This document shows positions 55,880 to 64,000 of a stretch of 64,000 nt of DNA, in pieces (the stretch's first letter is position 1; each line of letters begins with the position of its first letter). Position numbers and translations under genes: made by a program. The stretch is from Mycobacterium pseudokansasii. Its GTDB lineage: Bacteria; Actinomycetota; Actinomycetes; Mycobacteriales; Mycobacteriaceae. Under the pieces are notes generated by a model. It saw nothing but the letters and a program-made list of their open reading frames with translations. It was not told where the DNA came from and ran no database searches. The DNA is taken from positions 1,364,001 through 1,428,000 of the forward strand of contig NZ_UPHU01000001.1 of assembly GCF_900566075.1 (NCBI RefSeq). The letters run 5' to 3'.

Positions 55880-57559
55880 GTGATCTGGGGCTCTCGGCGA
55901 CGTACTCGTGGTCGTTGGGGGCGCTCTGGCCCGATGACCCGTGGCTTGAGTGCGCTGAGTCGGGCCGTCGCCGTGGCGTGGCGCCGGTCGCTGCAGTTGC
56001 GGGTTGTGGCGCTGACACTGGGACTTTCGCTGGCAGTGATCCTGGCGCTCGGCTTCGTGCTGACCAGCCAGGTCACCAACCGGGTGCTCGACGTCAAACT
56101 CAAGGCCGCCATCGACCAGACCGAGCGGGCCCGAAACACCGTCAGCGGCATCGTCAACGGCGAAGAGACCCGCTCGCTGGACAGCAGCCTTCAGCTCGCG
56201 CGCAACACCCTGACCTCCAAAACCGATCCCGCCTCCGGTACCAGCCAGGCCGGTGCATTCGACGCGGTGCTGATGGTGCCGGGTGACGGGCCGCGCGCTG
56301 CCTCCACGGCCGGACCCGTCGACCAGGTCCCGGCTGCATTGCGGGGCTTCGTCAAGGCCGGCCAGGCCGCGTATCAGTACGCCACGGTACACACCGACGG
56401 CTTCTCCGGGCCGGCGCTCATCGTCGGTACGCCGACGTCGTCGCGAGTGGCCAACCTGGAGCTGTATCTGATCTTCCCGCTGGCCAATGAGCAGGCCACC
56501 ATCGCGCTGGTGCGCGGCACCATGGCAACGGGCAGCCTGGTGCTGCTGGTCCTGCTGTCCGGTATCGCGCTGCTGGTGTCGCGCCAAGTCGTGGTGCCGG
56601 TCCGCTCGGCTTCGCGGATCGCCGAACGGTTCGCCGAGGGGCATCTGTCCGAACGCATGCCGGTGCGCGGTGAAGACGACATGGCCCGATTGGCGGTGTC
56701 GTTCAACGACATGGCGGAGAGTCTGTCCCGCCAGATCACTCAACTCGAGGAGTTCGGCAACCTGCAGCGCCGCTTCACCTCCGACGTCAGCCACGAACTG
56801 CGTACCCCGCTGACCACGGTGCGTATGGCCGCCGACTTGATCTACGACCACAGCGCGGACCTGGACCCGACGCTGCGCCGCTCCACCGAGCTGATGGTCA
56901 GCGAGTTGGACCGGTTCGAGTCGCTGCTCAACGACCTGCTGGAGATCTCCCGGCACGACGCCGGCGTGGCGGAGCTGTCGGTGGAGGCGGTCGATCTGCG
57001 GATGACCGTCAAGAACGCCCTGGGTAACGTGGGGCACCTGGCCGAGGAGGCCGGTATCGAGTTGCTCGTGGAGTTGCCGGCCCACGAAGTGATCGCCGAG
57101 GTCGACGCCCGCCGGGTAGAACGGATACTGCGCAATCTGATCGCCAACGCCATCGACCACGCCGAGCACAAACCGGTGCGGATCCGGATGGGTGCCGACG
57201 AGGACACGGTGGCGGTCACGGTGCGCGACTACGGGGTGGGGCTGCGGCCCGGTGAGGAGAAGCTGGTGTTCAGCCGGTTCTGGCGCGCCGACCCCTCGCG
57301 GGTGCGACGCTCCGGGGGCACCGGGCTGGGTCTGGCGATCAGCATCGAGGACGCGCGGCTGCACCAGGGCCGGCTGGAAGCCTGGGGCGAACCCGGCCAG
57401 GGCTCCTGCTTCCGGCTGACGCTGCCCCTGGTGCGCGGCCACAAGGTGACCACCAGTCCGCTGCCCATGAAACCGATCCCGCAACCGGTCCCGCAGCCGA
57501 ATGCGCCAGAACAGAAAGATCGGCAGCACCAGCGTGAACCCGCGGAATGGAGCGGCTGA
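55880..57559 (+). CDS. mtrB: Sensor histidine kinase MtrB
   Basis: 559 aa. Helices at about 42-64 ([20 protein letters not shown]) and 212-235 flank an external domain. HAMP ([20 protein letters not shown]) is followed by the H box [21 protein letters not shown] box [12 protein letters not shown] and G2 GTGLGLAIS. The C-terminus is Pro/Gln-rich ([20 protein letters not shown]). The GTG start at 55880 matches the known start. The last 13 bp overlap lpqB. Confidence 0.96.
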   Translation: MIWGSRRRTRGRWGRSGPMTRGLSALSRAVAVAWRRSLQLRVVALTLGLSLAVILALGFVLTSQVTNRVLDVKLKAAIDQTERARNTVSGIVNGEETRSLDSSLQLARNTLTSKTDPASGTSQAGAFDAVLMVPGDGPRAASTAGPVDQVPAALRGFVKAGQAAYQYATVHTDGFSGPALIVGTPTSSRVANLELYLIFPLANEQATIALVRGTMATGSLVLLVLLSGIALLVSRQVVVPVRSASRIAERFAEGHLSERMPVRGEDDMARLAVSFNDMAESLSRQITQLEEFGNLQRRFTSDVSHELRTPLTTVRMAADLIYDHSADLDPTLRRSTELMVSELDRFESLLNDLLEISRHDAGVAELSVEAVDLRMTVKNALGNVGHLAEEAGIELLVELPAHEVIAEVDARRVERILRNLIANAIDHAEHKPVRIRMGADEDTVAVTVRDYGVGLRPGEEKLVFSRFWRADPSRVRRSGGTGLGLAISIEDARLHQGRLEAWGEPGQGSCFRLTLPLVRGHKVTTSPLPMKPIPQPVPQPNAPEQKDRQHQREPAEWSG

Positions 57560-59334
57560 TGCGACGGATCCGAGCGATCCGGGCGAGTGCAGCCCTGTTT
57601 TTTGTGGCCGCGCTGCTCGCCGGCTGCGCGAGCGTGCCCAGTTCGTCGGCGCCGCAAGCCATCGGCACCGTCGAGCGTCCGGCGCCGTCGAACCTGCCCA
57701 AGCCGACCCCGGGCATGGATCCAGACGTGCTGCTGCGCGAATTCCTCAAGGCCACGGCCGACCCCGCGAACCGGCATCTGGCGGCACGCCAGTTCCTTAC
57801 CCAGTCGGCATCCAACGCCTGGGACGACGCCGGCAGCGCCCTGCTGATCGACCATGTGGTCTTCGTCGAAACCCGTGGTGCAGAACGGGTTTCGGCGACC
57901 ATGCGGGCAGATATCCTGGGCTCGCTGTCCGATATCGGGGTCTTCGAGACCGCCGAGGGCCAGCTGCCGGATCCAGGCCCGATCGAATTGGTCAAGACCC
58001 CCGGAGGCTGGCGCATCGACCGGCTGCCCAACGGGGTTTTCCTGGACTGGCAGCAGTTCCAGGCGACCTACAAGCGCAACACCCTGTACTTCGCCGACCC
58101 GACCGGCAAGACCGTGGTTCCCGATCCGCGCTACGTCGCGGTGTCCGATCACGACCAGCTGGCCACCGAGTTGGTGTCCAAGCTGCTGTCGGGGCCGCGT
58201 CCGGAGATGACCCACACGGTGCGCAACCTGCTGGCTCCGCCGCTGCGGCTGCGCGGTCCGGTAACCCGTGCCGACGGCGGCAAGAGCGGCATCGGCAAGG
58301 GGTACGGCGGGGCGCGCATCGACCTGGAGAAGCTGTCCACCACCGATCCGCACAGCAGGCAATTGCTTGCCGCCCAGATCATTTGGACTTTGGCCCGAGC
58401 CGACATCCGAGGGCCGTACGTGATCAACGCCGACGGCGCCCCGCTCGACGACAGGTTTGCCGAAGGATGGAACACCTCCGACGTCGCCGCCACCGACCCG
58501 GGAGTGGCCGATGGTGCGGGCGCCGGCCTGCACGCCTTGGTGGGCGGTTCACTCGTGGCGCTGGACGGACAACGGATCACCACCGTGCCCGGCGCCTTCG
58601 GAAGGATGGGCGACCAAACCGGGGCCGCACTGTCCCGCAGTGGCCGGCAGGTGGCCTCGGTGGTGACGCTGCGGCGTGGCGCCCCCGATGTGGCGGCCTC
58701 CTTATGGATCGGCGACCTCGGCGGCGAGGCGGTCCAGTCGGCCGACGGCCATAATCTTTCGCGGCCCAGCTGGTCGCTGGACGACGCGGTGTGGGTGGTC
58801 GTCGACACCAACATCGTGCTGCGGGCGATCCAGGAAACCGCATCCGGACAGCCGGCGCGGATCCCCGTGGATTCCACCGCGGTGTCCAGTCGCTTTCCGG
58901 GCGCGATCACCGACCTGCAGCTCTCTCGCGACGGGACGCGGGCCGCGATGGTGATCGACGGGCACGTGATCCTCGCCGGTGTCGAGCAGACCCAGGCCGG
59001 TCAGTTCGCCCTGACTTATCCGCGGCGGCTGGGTTTCGGGCTGGGCACCTCGGTGGTGTCGTTGTCCTGGCGAACCGGCGACGACATCGTGGTGACCCGC
59101 AACGATGCGACGCATCCGGTGTCGTATGTCAACCTCGACGGGGTCAACTCCGACGCCCCGGCCAGGGGTTTGCAGATACCGCTGTTCGCCATCGCCGCCA
59201 ATCCCTCGACGGTGTACGTTGCCGCCCCGCAAGGGGTGCTGATGTATTCGGCGTCGGCCGCCGACGGTCAACAGGGCTGGGCGGAGGTTCCGGGCCTGAT
59301 GGTGGCGGGGGCGGCGCCGGTGTTGCCGGGATGA
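57547..59334 (+). CDS. lpqB: Lipoprotein LpqB
   Basis: 595 aa. The signal peptide has lipobox LLAGCAS, so it is anchored at the outer face of the membrane. A GerMN-like domain (about 60-290) precedes a beta-propeller-like C-terminal half ([40 protein letters not shown]). LpqB interacts with the MtrB sensor domain and tunes MtrA signalling (known in mycobacteria). ATG 57547 lies inside the mtrB 3' end. Confidence 0.95.
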   Translation: MERLMRRIRAIRASAALFFVAALLAGCASVPSSSAPQAIGTVERPAPSNLPKPTPGMDPDVLLREFLKATADPANRHLAARQFLTQSASNAWDDAGSALLIDHVVFVETRGAERVSATMRADILGSLSDIGVFETAEGQLPDPGPIELVKTPGGWRIDRLPNGVFLDWQQFQATYKRNTLYFADPTGKTVVPDPRYVAVSDHDQLATELVSKLLSGPRPEMTHTVRNLLAPPLRLRGPVTRADGGKSGIGKGYGGARIDLEKLSTTDPHSRQLLAAQIIWTLARADIRGPYVINADGAPLDDRFAEGWNTSDVAATDPGVADGAGAGLHALVGGSLVALDGQRITTVPGAFGRMGDQTGAALSRSGRQVASVVTLRRGAPDVAASLWIGDLGGEAVQSADGHNLSRPSWSLDDAVWVVVDTNIVLRAIQETASGQPARIPVDSTAVSSRFPGAITDLQLSRDGTRAAMVIDGHVILAGVEQTQAGQFALTYPRRLGFGLGTSVVSLSWRTGDDIVVTRNDATHPVSYVNLDGVNSDAPARGLQIPLFAIAANPSTVYVAAPQGVLMYSASAADGQQGWAEVPGLMVAGAAPVLPG

Positions 59335-59389
59335 GTGCTGGGCTGGGCTGATCTCACCGGCTACCCTCGCAGTGAGGAGGCGCTTGTCG

Positions 59390-60220
59390 ATGTCGCCCAG
59401 AGTTCCTTTCCTGCGTTGGGACGATCCGTTCCGCGCCCTCGACATGCTGGCCTCGTTGTGGTCGTCGACCGGGTTGCCGTCGGTGAGCGCGGGAGCCGCC
59501 CAAGCGGTTGCCATGCCATACCGCACCTTGTTCATGACGCTGCAGCAGCTGCTCGTCGACAAGGAAGTCACGGTGCGCATCGGCGGCGACGATGTGGTGC
59601 TGACCGTGACCGAGCTGGACGCCGAGCTCGACCCGCAGGGGTTGCCCGTCGGTCAGCTCGGCGAGGTCCGAGTCGCCGCGCGTGACGTCAGGTGGGATCA
59701 GCACCACCTCCAAACCGCGGTCGCCGTCCTGCGCAACGTGCACATCCGTCCGGGCGTGCCCCCGCTGGTGGTAGCGGCTCCGGCCCGGTTGTCATCAGTG
59801 CTGTCGGCGGACATCTTCGATGATGTTCTGCAACAGGTGGCTCCGCAGCTGCGCAGTGAGCTACGCGGGGACGGCACCGCCCGGCTGCGCTGGGCACGCC
59901 GGCCCGGTTGGGGCGGGGTGGAAGTGGACGCCGACGTGGTGGGCACGACGTTGTGGCTGCGACCGCGCGCCGTGATCACCGGGCACCGCCGGTGGCCCCT
60001 GCCCATCCGGGTCCCCGCCTACCAGGTGCCGCTGCCCAAGCTGCCGCATGGACTGCTGCTGACCGACGTCGACCTTGGCCCGGATTCGCTGCACCTGTCC
60101 GCTCTGCTGCCGGAGTGGCGAATGGAGTTGCCGCTGCGGCATCTCGAGGATCTGATCGCCCGATTGAGCCAGGGGGCGCTCAGCTTCACCTGGCCTTCGT
60201 TGCTGCGCGGCTCGGACTGA
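59390..60220 (+). CDS. Conserved protein of unknown function (Rv3243c type)
   Basis: 276 aa from ATG 59390, which follows GAGGAGG; the frame opens at 59372. It resembles Rv3243c (280 aa) and has a DUF2993/LmeA-like lipid-binding look (VRIGGDDVVLTVTELDAELD, VRVAARDVRWDQHHLQTAVA) without a clear signal peptide. It is the last member of the mtrA-mtrB-lpqB operon, 55 bp after lpqB. Function is unknown. Confidence 0.85.
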   Translation: MSPRVPFLRWDDPFRALDMLASLWSSTGLPSVSAGAAQAVAMPYRTLFMTLQQLLVDKEVTVRIGGDDVVLTVTELDAELDPQGLPVGQLGEVRVAARDVRWDQHHLQTAVAVLRNVHIRPGVPPLVVAAPARLSSVLSADIFDDVLQQVAPQLRSELRGDGTARLRWARRPGWGGVEVDADVVGTTLWLRPRAVITGHRRWPLPIRVPAYQVPLPKLPHGLLLTDVDLGPDSLHLSALLPEWRMELPLRHLEDLIARLSQGALSFTWPSLLRGSD

Positions 60221-60538
60221 CCGGTGGCGGAGCGGCTCTGTCGTTCCAGCTGGTTCCAGATCGGCCGAATTTGCCGGAACGGCATCCCTATGCCGTGCAC
60301 CAGCGGCTCACCGCCGGATCCCGCGTGGCCGACCATGCGTATGCTCGGCGCCGCGGCGAACGTGAAAAACGTTCCCTAAGTCACTATTTGGGAAATTCTG
60401 GATCACGACGCGGCTGGTGCACCGTATCGGTTCGGCAACCAATACGCCTTGACCTAGGCAAGGATTCGGCGCACCGATACGGTTCCCCAGTGCCGCGGTA
60501 TTCGCGGGCGGCTGGGGCGGGAATGAACGGAGACGGCG
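60221..60538. other. Intergenic region upstream of the Pro/Val-rich gene
   Basis: No gene in 318 bp. The first half shows no structure. The second half contains the nested dyads described at 60421-60483 and must hold the promoter of the exported protein gene. Confidence 0.5.
60421..60483. promoter_or_regulatory. Paired inverted operators upstream of the exported-protein gene
   Basis: ACCGTATCGGT (60421-60431) and its exact reverse complement ACCGATACGGT (60473-60483) face each other. Each is itself a short dyad (ACCG / CGGT). Midway lies a CTTG-ACCTAGGC-AAG dyad. This looks like a two-site operator for a dimeric repressor, 56 bp before the start codon. Confidence 0.5.
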
Positions 60539-61132
60539 TTGCGGCTTGTTGGTCGATGCTGCGTTGCAGTTGCTGCCGGCGCGGGGTTATGCGGCGCCGC
60601 GCTGGCGTTCAGTGCGGGCGCGCCGGCTGCACCCCAGCCGACCGGCGGCCCGACGTGCCTGGAGCAGCTTGCCGCGCTCGGTTCCGCACCGCCGATGGCC
60701 GCAGCGCCGGTGGTGCTGCCCGGTCCACCGGTAGCAGGAGCTGTGCCCCTCGCGCCCATCGTGCCGGTGGTGCCGGCTGCGCCCGTGGCTCCGGTGATGC
60801 CGGCTGGGCCCGTGGTGCCGGTGGTGCCGGCCGCGCCGGTGGTGCCGGTGGTGCCGGTGGTTCCGGCTGCGCCGGTCGCGCCGGTGGTGCCGGCCGGCGG
60901 GGCCGCGGCACCAGCCGACGCTGCCCCGGGTGCCGCCCCGATCGTGATGGCGGCCGGCTCGGGTAAAGGTGCGCCGACCGATCCGGCTGCGCCGGCACCC
61001 GAACCGATGGTCCTGCCCGGCCCGCCGGCGCCGGTGGCAGCGGCGCTACCCCAGGCGCCCATCACGGCTGTGCTGGCAGGGTCTTCGACACCGCTTCCGG
61101 CTTGCCCCGCACCGGGGCCCGCTGCGCACTGA
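60539..61132 (+). CDS. Exported Pro/Val/Ala-rich repeat protein
   Basis: 197 aa. A TTG start at 60539 follows CGGAGA and opens a signal peptide ([29 protein letters not shown]). A short region with one Cys ([12 protein letters not shown]) precedes a long tract of VVPAAP / VAPVMPAGP repeats (about residues 70-120). The C-terminus is Pro/Ala-rich with a final CPAPGPAAH. It would be a surface or wall-associated protein. The start is uncertain because TTG is rare, but no other in-frame start keeps the signal peptide. Confidence 0.65.
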   Translation: MRLVGRCCVAVAAGAGLCGAALAFSAGAPAAPQPTGGPTCLEQLAALGSAPPMAAAPVVLPGPPVAGAVPLAPIVPVVPAAPVAPVMPAGPVVPVVPAAPVVPVVPVVPAAPVAPVVPAGGAAAPADAAPGAAPIVMAAGSGKGAPTDPAAPAPEPMVLPGPPAPVAAALPQAPITAVLAGSSTPLPACPAPGPAAH

Positions 61133-61157
61133 CGTCGGCATCTGCACCGGCCCGGTA

Positions 61158-62012
61158 TCAGGGGATCACCGGGTCTACTTCCTTTTCGTCTGCCGGAACC
61201 CCTTCCTGGACGATGACGGGGTCGCCGACGTTGACCGTGTTGAAGTACCACTCGGCGTCGGTGGGGCTCAGGCTGATGCAGCCGTGGCTCACATTCTCAA
61301 TCCCCATTGACCGGATCGCCCACGGGGCCGAATGCACATAGAGGCCACGGCTGGTGATCCGGACTGCGTAGTCCACCGGGAGCCGGTAACCGTCGGGGTC
61401 GTCGACGGGTATGCCGACCGAGCTCGAATCCATAATCACCGTGCGATCTTTGGAGATCACGTGGTAGGTGCCGACGGGCGTCTCGAACTCGGGCCTGCCC
61501 ATCGAGGCCGGCAGGACTCCTTCTTCTCCCCAGTGCGGCCGGTGGTGCGGCGTTGGTAGCGTCGGCGCCCCCGTTCCCGCCGGGACTCCATCGATGCTCA
61601 CGGTGAAGGTGTGCTTCGCGATGTCGGCAACGCCTACGACGGCCGGACCCGTTTCGAAGTTCGTGCGCAGCCCGCCCACCGAGAGCGCCACGGTGCTGTG
61701 CGCCGGCCAGAATCGGTCGGGAACCCATTGCACAACGTTGTCGTCCAGCCACTCGAACTTGCCGGTACGGGCGGGCGCAGATCTCACGTCGATCGCGCGC
61801 TCCACCGCCTGCCGATCGGCGACGGGGTTGCCGAATATGATCACCACCGGATGCGCCACCCCCACCAACGCGCCGCGCATGGGCAGGACGGAGGCGATGC
61901 CGAGGTTGCCGCCCGCGTTGTTCACCGCCATCAGCGTTACGCCGCTTCGCCCGGCGAACACCGTCACGGCGATGCTGATTACCACCAGAACAGACCGTAT
62001 TGCCGCCCGCAT
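61158..62012 (-). CDS. L,D-transpeptidase (YkuD domain)
   Basis: 284 aa. It has an N-terminal membrane anchor or signal ([19 protein letters not shown]) and an Ig-like domain (about 45-125). The YkuD catalytic domain carries the active-site motif [20 protein letters not shown], and [11 protein letters not shown] supplies the upstream His. It makes 3-3 peptidoglycan cross-links, as in the mycobacterial Ldt set. It is not one of the five M. tuberculosis Ldt genes by position (recalled). It faces the Pro/Val-rich gene, with the two stops 25 bp apart. Confidence 0.92.
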   Translation of the reverse strand: MRAAIRSVLVVISIAVTVFAGRSGVTLMAVNNAGGNLGIASVLPMRGALVGVAHPVVIIFGNPVADRQAVERAIDVRSAPARTGKFEWLDDNVVQWVPDRFWPAHSTVALSVGGLRTNFETGPAVVGVADIAKHTFTVSIDGVPAGTGAPTLPTPHHRPHWGEEGVLPASMGRPEFETPVGTYHVISKDRTVIMDSSSVGIPVDDPDGYRLPVDYAVRITSRGLYVHSAPWAIRSMGIENVSHGCISLSPTDAEWYFNTVNVGDPVIVQEGVPADEKEVDPVIP

Positions 62013-62183
62013 CGCTCTCGCCGGAAACCTTTCGGATCGGTAATCAGTCGTTGTCGCTGGTCGATGGTATGGCTGTGACGACGGGTGAATGTGACAGCGC
62101 GCCTTGGCATGTCGGTCAGGTTTTGGTTACAGGTCGGTCTCCACTCGGCACGGTTTGTCGGCCCCCACCGCCACACTGACACT

Positions 62184-62816
62184 GTGCTCGACTTAATCCT
62201 GCCGCTGCAGTGCGGCGGCTGCGGTGTGCCGGCGACCCGGTGGTGCACCGGCTGTTCCAGGGAGCTCTTGGTGGCGGCCGATCAACCGCATGTCGTGAAC
62301 CCGCGGGTGGACCCCCGGGTCCCGGTGTTCGCGCTCGGGCGCTACGCCGGCGCCCGTCGTCAGGCGATCCTGGCCATCAAGGAACACGGTCGCCGCGACC
62401 TGGTCGTACCACTGGCGCGGGCACTGGCCGTTGGTATCCACCGCCTGCTGTCCTGGGGGGTCGTCGACGCCCCGCTGACCCTGGTGCCCGCGCCGACTCG
62501 GCGTTCGGCGGTGCGCCGGCGCGGGGGAGACCCGGTGACCCGCATGGCCGCTGCGGCGGTGGCCTCCCATCCCGCCATCACGGTAGTCCAGGCGTTACGA
62601 CTGAAGGGACAGGTCCGCGACTCGGTCGGTCTGGGCACGTCGGCGCGTGAGCGCAACATCGCCGGCCGAGTGCTGCTGCGAGGCCGGCGTTTATCCGGAG
62701 AAGTCGTGATCGTCGACGATGTCGTCACCACCGGGGCGACGGCGCGGGAGTCGGTCCGGGCCTTGCAGGCCGCCGGAGTACGGGTGGCCGCTGTGTTGGC
62801 GATCGCGGCGGCATGA
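62184..62816 (+). CDS. ComF-like phosphoribosyltransferase
   Basis: 210 aa. The N-terminal zinc-ribbon-like cysteines (LQCGGCGVPATRWCTGC) are followed by a type I phosphoribosyltransferase domain. Motifs are LVPAPTRRSAVRRRGGDPVT and the PRPP loop VVIVDDVVTTGATARES. It corresponds to Rv3242c (213 aa). ComF proteins act in DNA uptake in competent bacteria; the role in mycobacteria is unknown. GTG 62184 fits the family N-terminus (VLDLILPLQ). Confidence 0.88.
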   Translation: MLDLILPLQCGGCGVPATRWCTGCSRELLVAADQPHVVNPRVDPRVPVFALGRYAGARRQAILAIKEHGRRDLVVPLARALAVGIHRLLSWGVVDAPLTLVPAPTRRSAVRRRGGDPVTRMAAAAVASHPAITVVQALRLKGQVRDSVGLGTSARERNIAGRVLLRGRRLSGEVVIVDDVVTTGATARESVRALQAAGVRVAAVLAIAAA

Positions 62817-62929
62817 CGAGCATTCGCCGGTCTCCTGTCGGCTGCGAAACGTCCGGCATAAGAACTCGGCAAAAGGCTGGCCGATTCGCTGGCACCGTGG
62901 GGTGAACACAGGCTAACGTCGAGATCAGA

Positions 62930-63125
62930 TTCAGACTTACCGGCAAGGCTCACGGTCGCGTACCCAGGATTCCAAGGTTTTGTAGGTCCAAGACAGGTCC
63001 CAGCACTAACCGCGGTAGGAGGTGAGTAATCGGCACCTTGCTCCGGCGGGCAGCCTGCGGCGGGTGACTCACGAAATCCGCTCCAACCCCCGTCGGCGCG
63101 TAACCGAAGGCCCGGCACGCAGGGC
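62930..63125 (+). ncRNA. Candidate raiA-type structured RNA upstream of hpf
   Basis: The 344-bp gap before hpf holds no gene but shows strong folding potential. GTGAGT (63022-63027) pairs with ACTCAC (63067-63072), and the adjoining CACC (63034-63037) pairs with GGTG (63063-63066), extending the stem around a GC-rich loop. raiA-motif RNAs are known upstream of ribosome-hibernation genes in Firmicutes and Actinobacteria. Position and length (about 200 nt) fit; I could not score it against a covariance model, and the ends are approximate. Confidence 0.45.
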
Positions 63126-63160
63126 GCGTGCGACGTGAAAAGAGAAACGAGTTGTCACGA

Positions 63161-63850
63161 ATGTCAAGGCTCACCGTGGATTCCGACCAGATTGTCGACC
63201 AAGCGCCGGCCGAAACCGATGAACAGGCGGAACCGCAAGCGACCGCCGAGATTGTGTTCAAAGGCCGCAATGTCGAGATTCCCGACCACTTCCGCATCTA
63301 CGTTTCGCAGAAGCTCGCTCGCTTGGAACGTTTCGACCGGACCATCTACCTGTTCGACGTCGAACTCGACCACGAACGCAACCGTCGCCAACGCAAATCC
63401 TGTCAGCGAGTGGAGGTCACCGCTCGCGGCCGGGGACCCGTTGTCCGCGGCGAGGCCTGCGCCGACAGCTTCTACGCCGCCCTCGAGTCCGCCGTTGGCA
63501 AACTGGAGAACCGGCTGCGCCGCAGCAAAGACCGCCGCAAAGTTCACTACGGCGACAAGACTCCCGTGTCACTGGCCGAGGCCACCGCGGCGGCCCCGCC
63601 ACCGGAAAGGGCCTTCGACGCGGAGCCGGCCGAGCCACACGAGCATGACGGCGCCGAACTGGATCACGAACCGGGTCGCATCGTCCGCGTCAAAGAACAC
63701 CCGGCCAAGCCGATGTCGGTGGACGACGCGCTCTACGAGATGGAGCTTGTCGGGCATGATTTCTTCTTGTTCTTCGACAAGGAGACCGAGCGGCCCACCG
63801 TCGTCTACCGCCGGCACGCCTACGACTATGGCTTGATCCGGCTGGCTTGA
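63161..63850 (+). CDS. hpf: Long-form ribosome hibernation promoting factor
   Basis: 229 aa from ATG 63161 (an in-frame GTG at 63128 would add 11 residues). The N-terminal HPF/RaiA domain reads VFKGRNVEIPDHFRIYVSQK, then RKSCQRVEVTARGRGPVVRG and YAALESAVGKLENRLRRSKD. An acidic linker leads to the C-terminal dimerisation domain (IVRVKEHPAKPMSVDDALYE, MELVGHDFFLFFDKETERPT). It dimerises 70S ribosomes in stationary phase. It corresponds to Rv3241c, the RafS-type protein of M. smegmatis (recalled). Confidence 0.93.
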   Translation: MSRLTVDSDQIVDQAPAETDEQAEPQATAEIVFKGRNVEIPDHFRIYVSQKLARLERFDRTIYLFDVELDHERNRRQRKSCQRVEVTARGRGPVVRGEACADSFYAALESAVGKLENRLRRSKDRRKVHYGDKTPVSLAEATAAAPPPERAFDAEPAEPHEHDGAELDHEPGRIVRVKEHPAKPMSVDDALYEMELVGHDFFLFFDKETERPTVVYRRHAYDYGLIRLA

Positions 63851-63963
63851 TCCGGCTGGCCTGACGATCAGGGGCCATCGGCCGGGCGTCACCTACGATG
63901 GGAGTCGCCTTAATCAACGAAGACTCCTACCCACAGGGGAACATCCCAAAAGGGGACAACACC

Positions 63964-64000
63964 GTGCTGTCGAAGTTGCTGCGCCTTGGTGAAGGTCGCA
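63964..64000 (+). CDS. secA1: SecA1 preprotein translocase ATPase, 5' end only
   Basis: GTG 63964 opens VLSKLLRLGEGR, the known start of mycobacterial SecA1 (Rv3240c), the ATPase of the Sec export pathway. It is cut by the window end after 12 codons. The upstream gap (63851-63963) would carry its promoter. Confidence 0.88.
   Translation, partial: MLSKLLRLGEGR

Overview
The window is chromosomal DNA of a mycobacterium. It is GC-rich, uses many GTG starts and has many 4-bp ATGA/GTGA overlaps. Gene content and order follow, from memory, the M. tuberculosis segment from sigF (Rv3286c) to secA1 (Rv3240c). Insertions absent from that reference order, plus relics of PE_PGRS, NRPS and methyltransferase genes, point to a slow-growing non-tuberculous species. 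The species cannot be named from sequence alone. Rv numbers here are recalled, not searched.

Layout. 1-1183: sigma factor sigF and a convergent STAS-domain gene. 1392-11508: acyl-CoA carboxylase genes accA3, accE5 and accD5 with birA, plus sseA, a SufE-like gene and maf. This block is broken by a 2.6-kb gene graveyard (4604-7195) and by a PE_PGRS relic beside an 11-bp minisatellite (10017-10449). 11523-15798: PH-domain and GtrA membrane proteins, purK-purE and fadE25. 15980-22699: an inserted signalling block, made of a receiver-PP2C phosphatase, a CHASE3 histidine kinase and a lone receiver in a tightly coupled operon, followed by pstS2 and pknD. 22705-30519: SulP-carbonic anhydrase fusion, CoA transferase, membrane protein, the metal P-ATPase ctpC with its pacL1 partner, and a small secreted protein.

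30616-45923: cell-wall and nucleotide-sugar genes (lcp1, rmlD, wbbL1, manB, pmmA, manA), the coupled chain fbiA-fbiB-mamA-NUDIX, and whiB2. 45907-52732: two tandem FAD monooxygenases, an amino-acid permease, and the alkane hydroxylase operon alkB-rubA-rubB-alkX. 52836-60220: sahH, tmk, and the essential mtrA-mtrB-lpqB operon with its downstream gene. 60539-62012: a lineage-specific pair, a Pro/Val-rich exported protein and an extra L,D-transpeptidase. 62184-64000: ComF-like phosphoribosyltransferase, a probable structured leader RNA, the ribosome hibernation factor, and the first codons of secA1.

The main functional idea is that the CHASE3 kinase and receiver-PP2C phosphatase resemble the RsbK/RsbY stress input of the Bacillus cereus group. 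Together with sigF and a STAS protein in the same 20 kb they could form a partner-switching route to SigF. Other points of interest are a perfect dyad in front of the pacL1-ctpC operon, a dispersed palindrome family in two intergenic gaps, and a likely raiA-type RNA before hpf.
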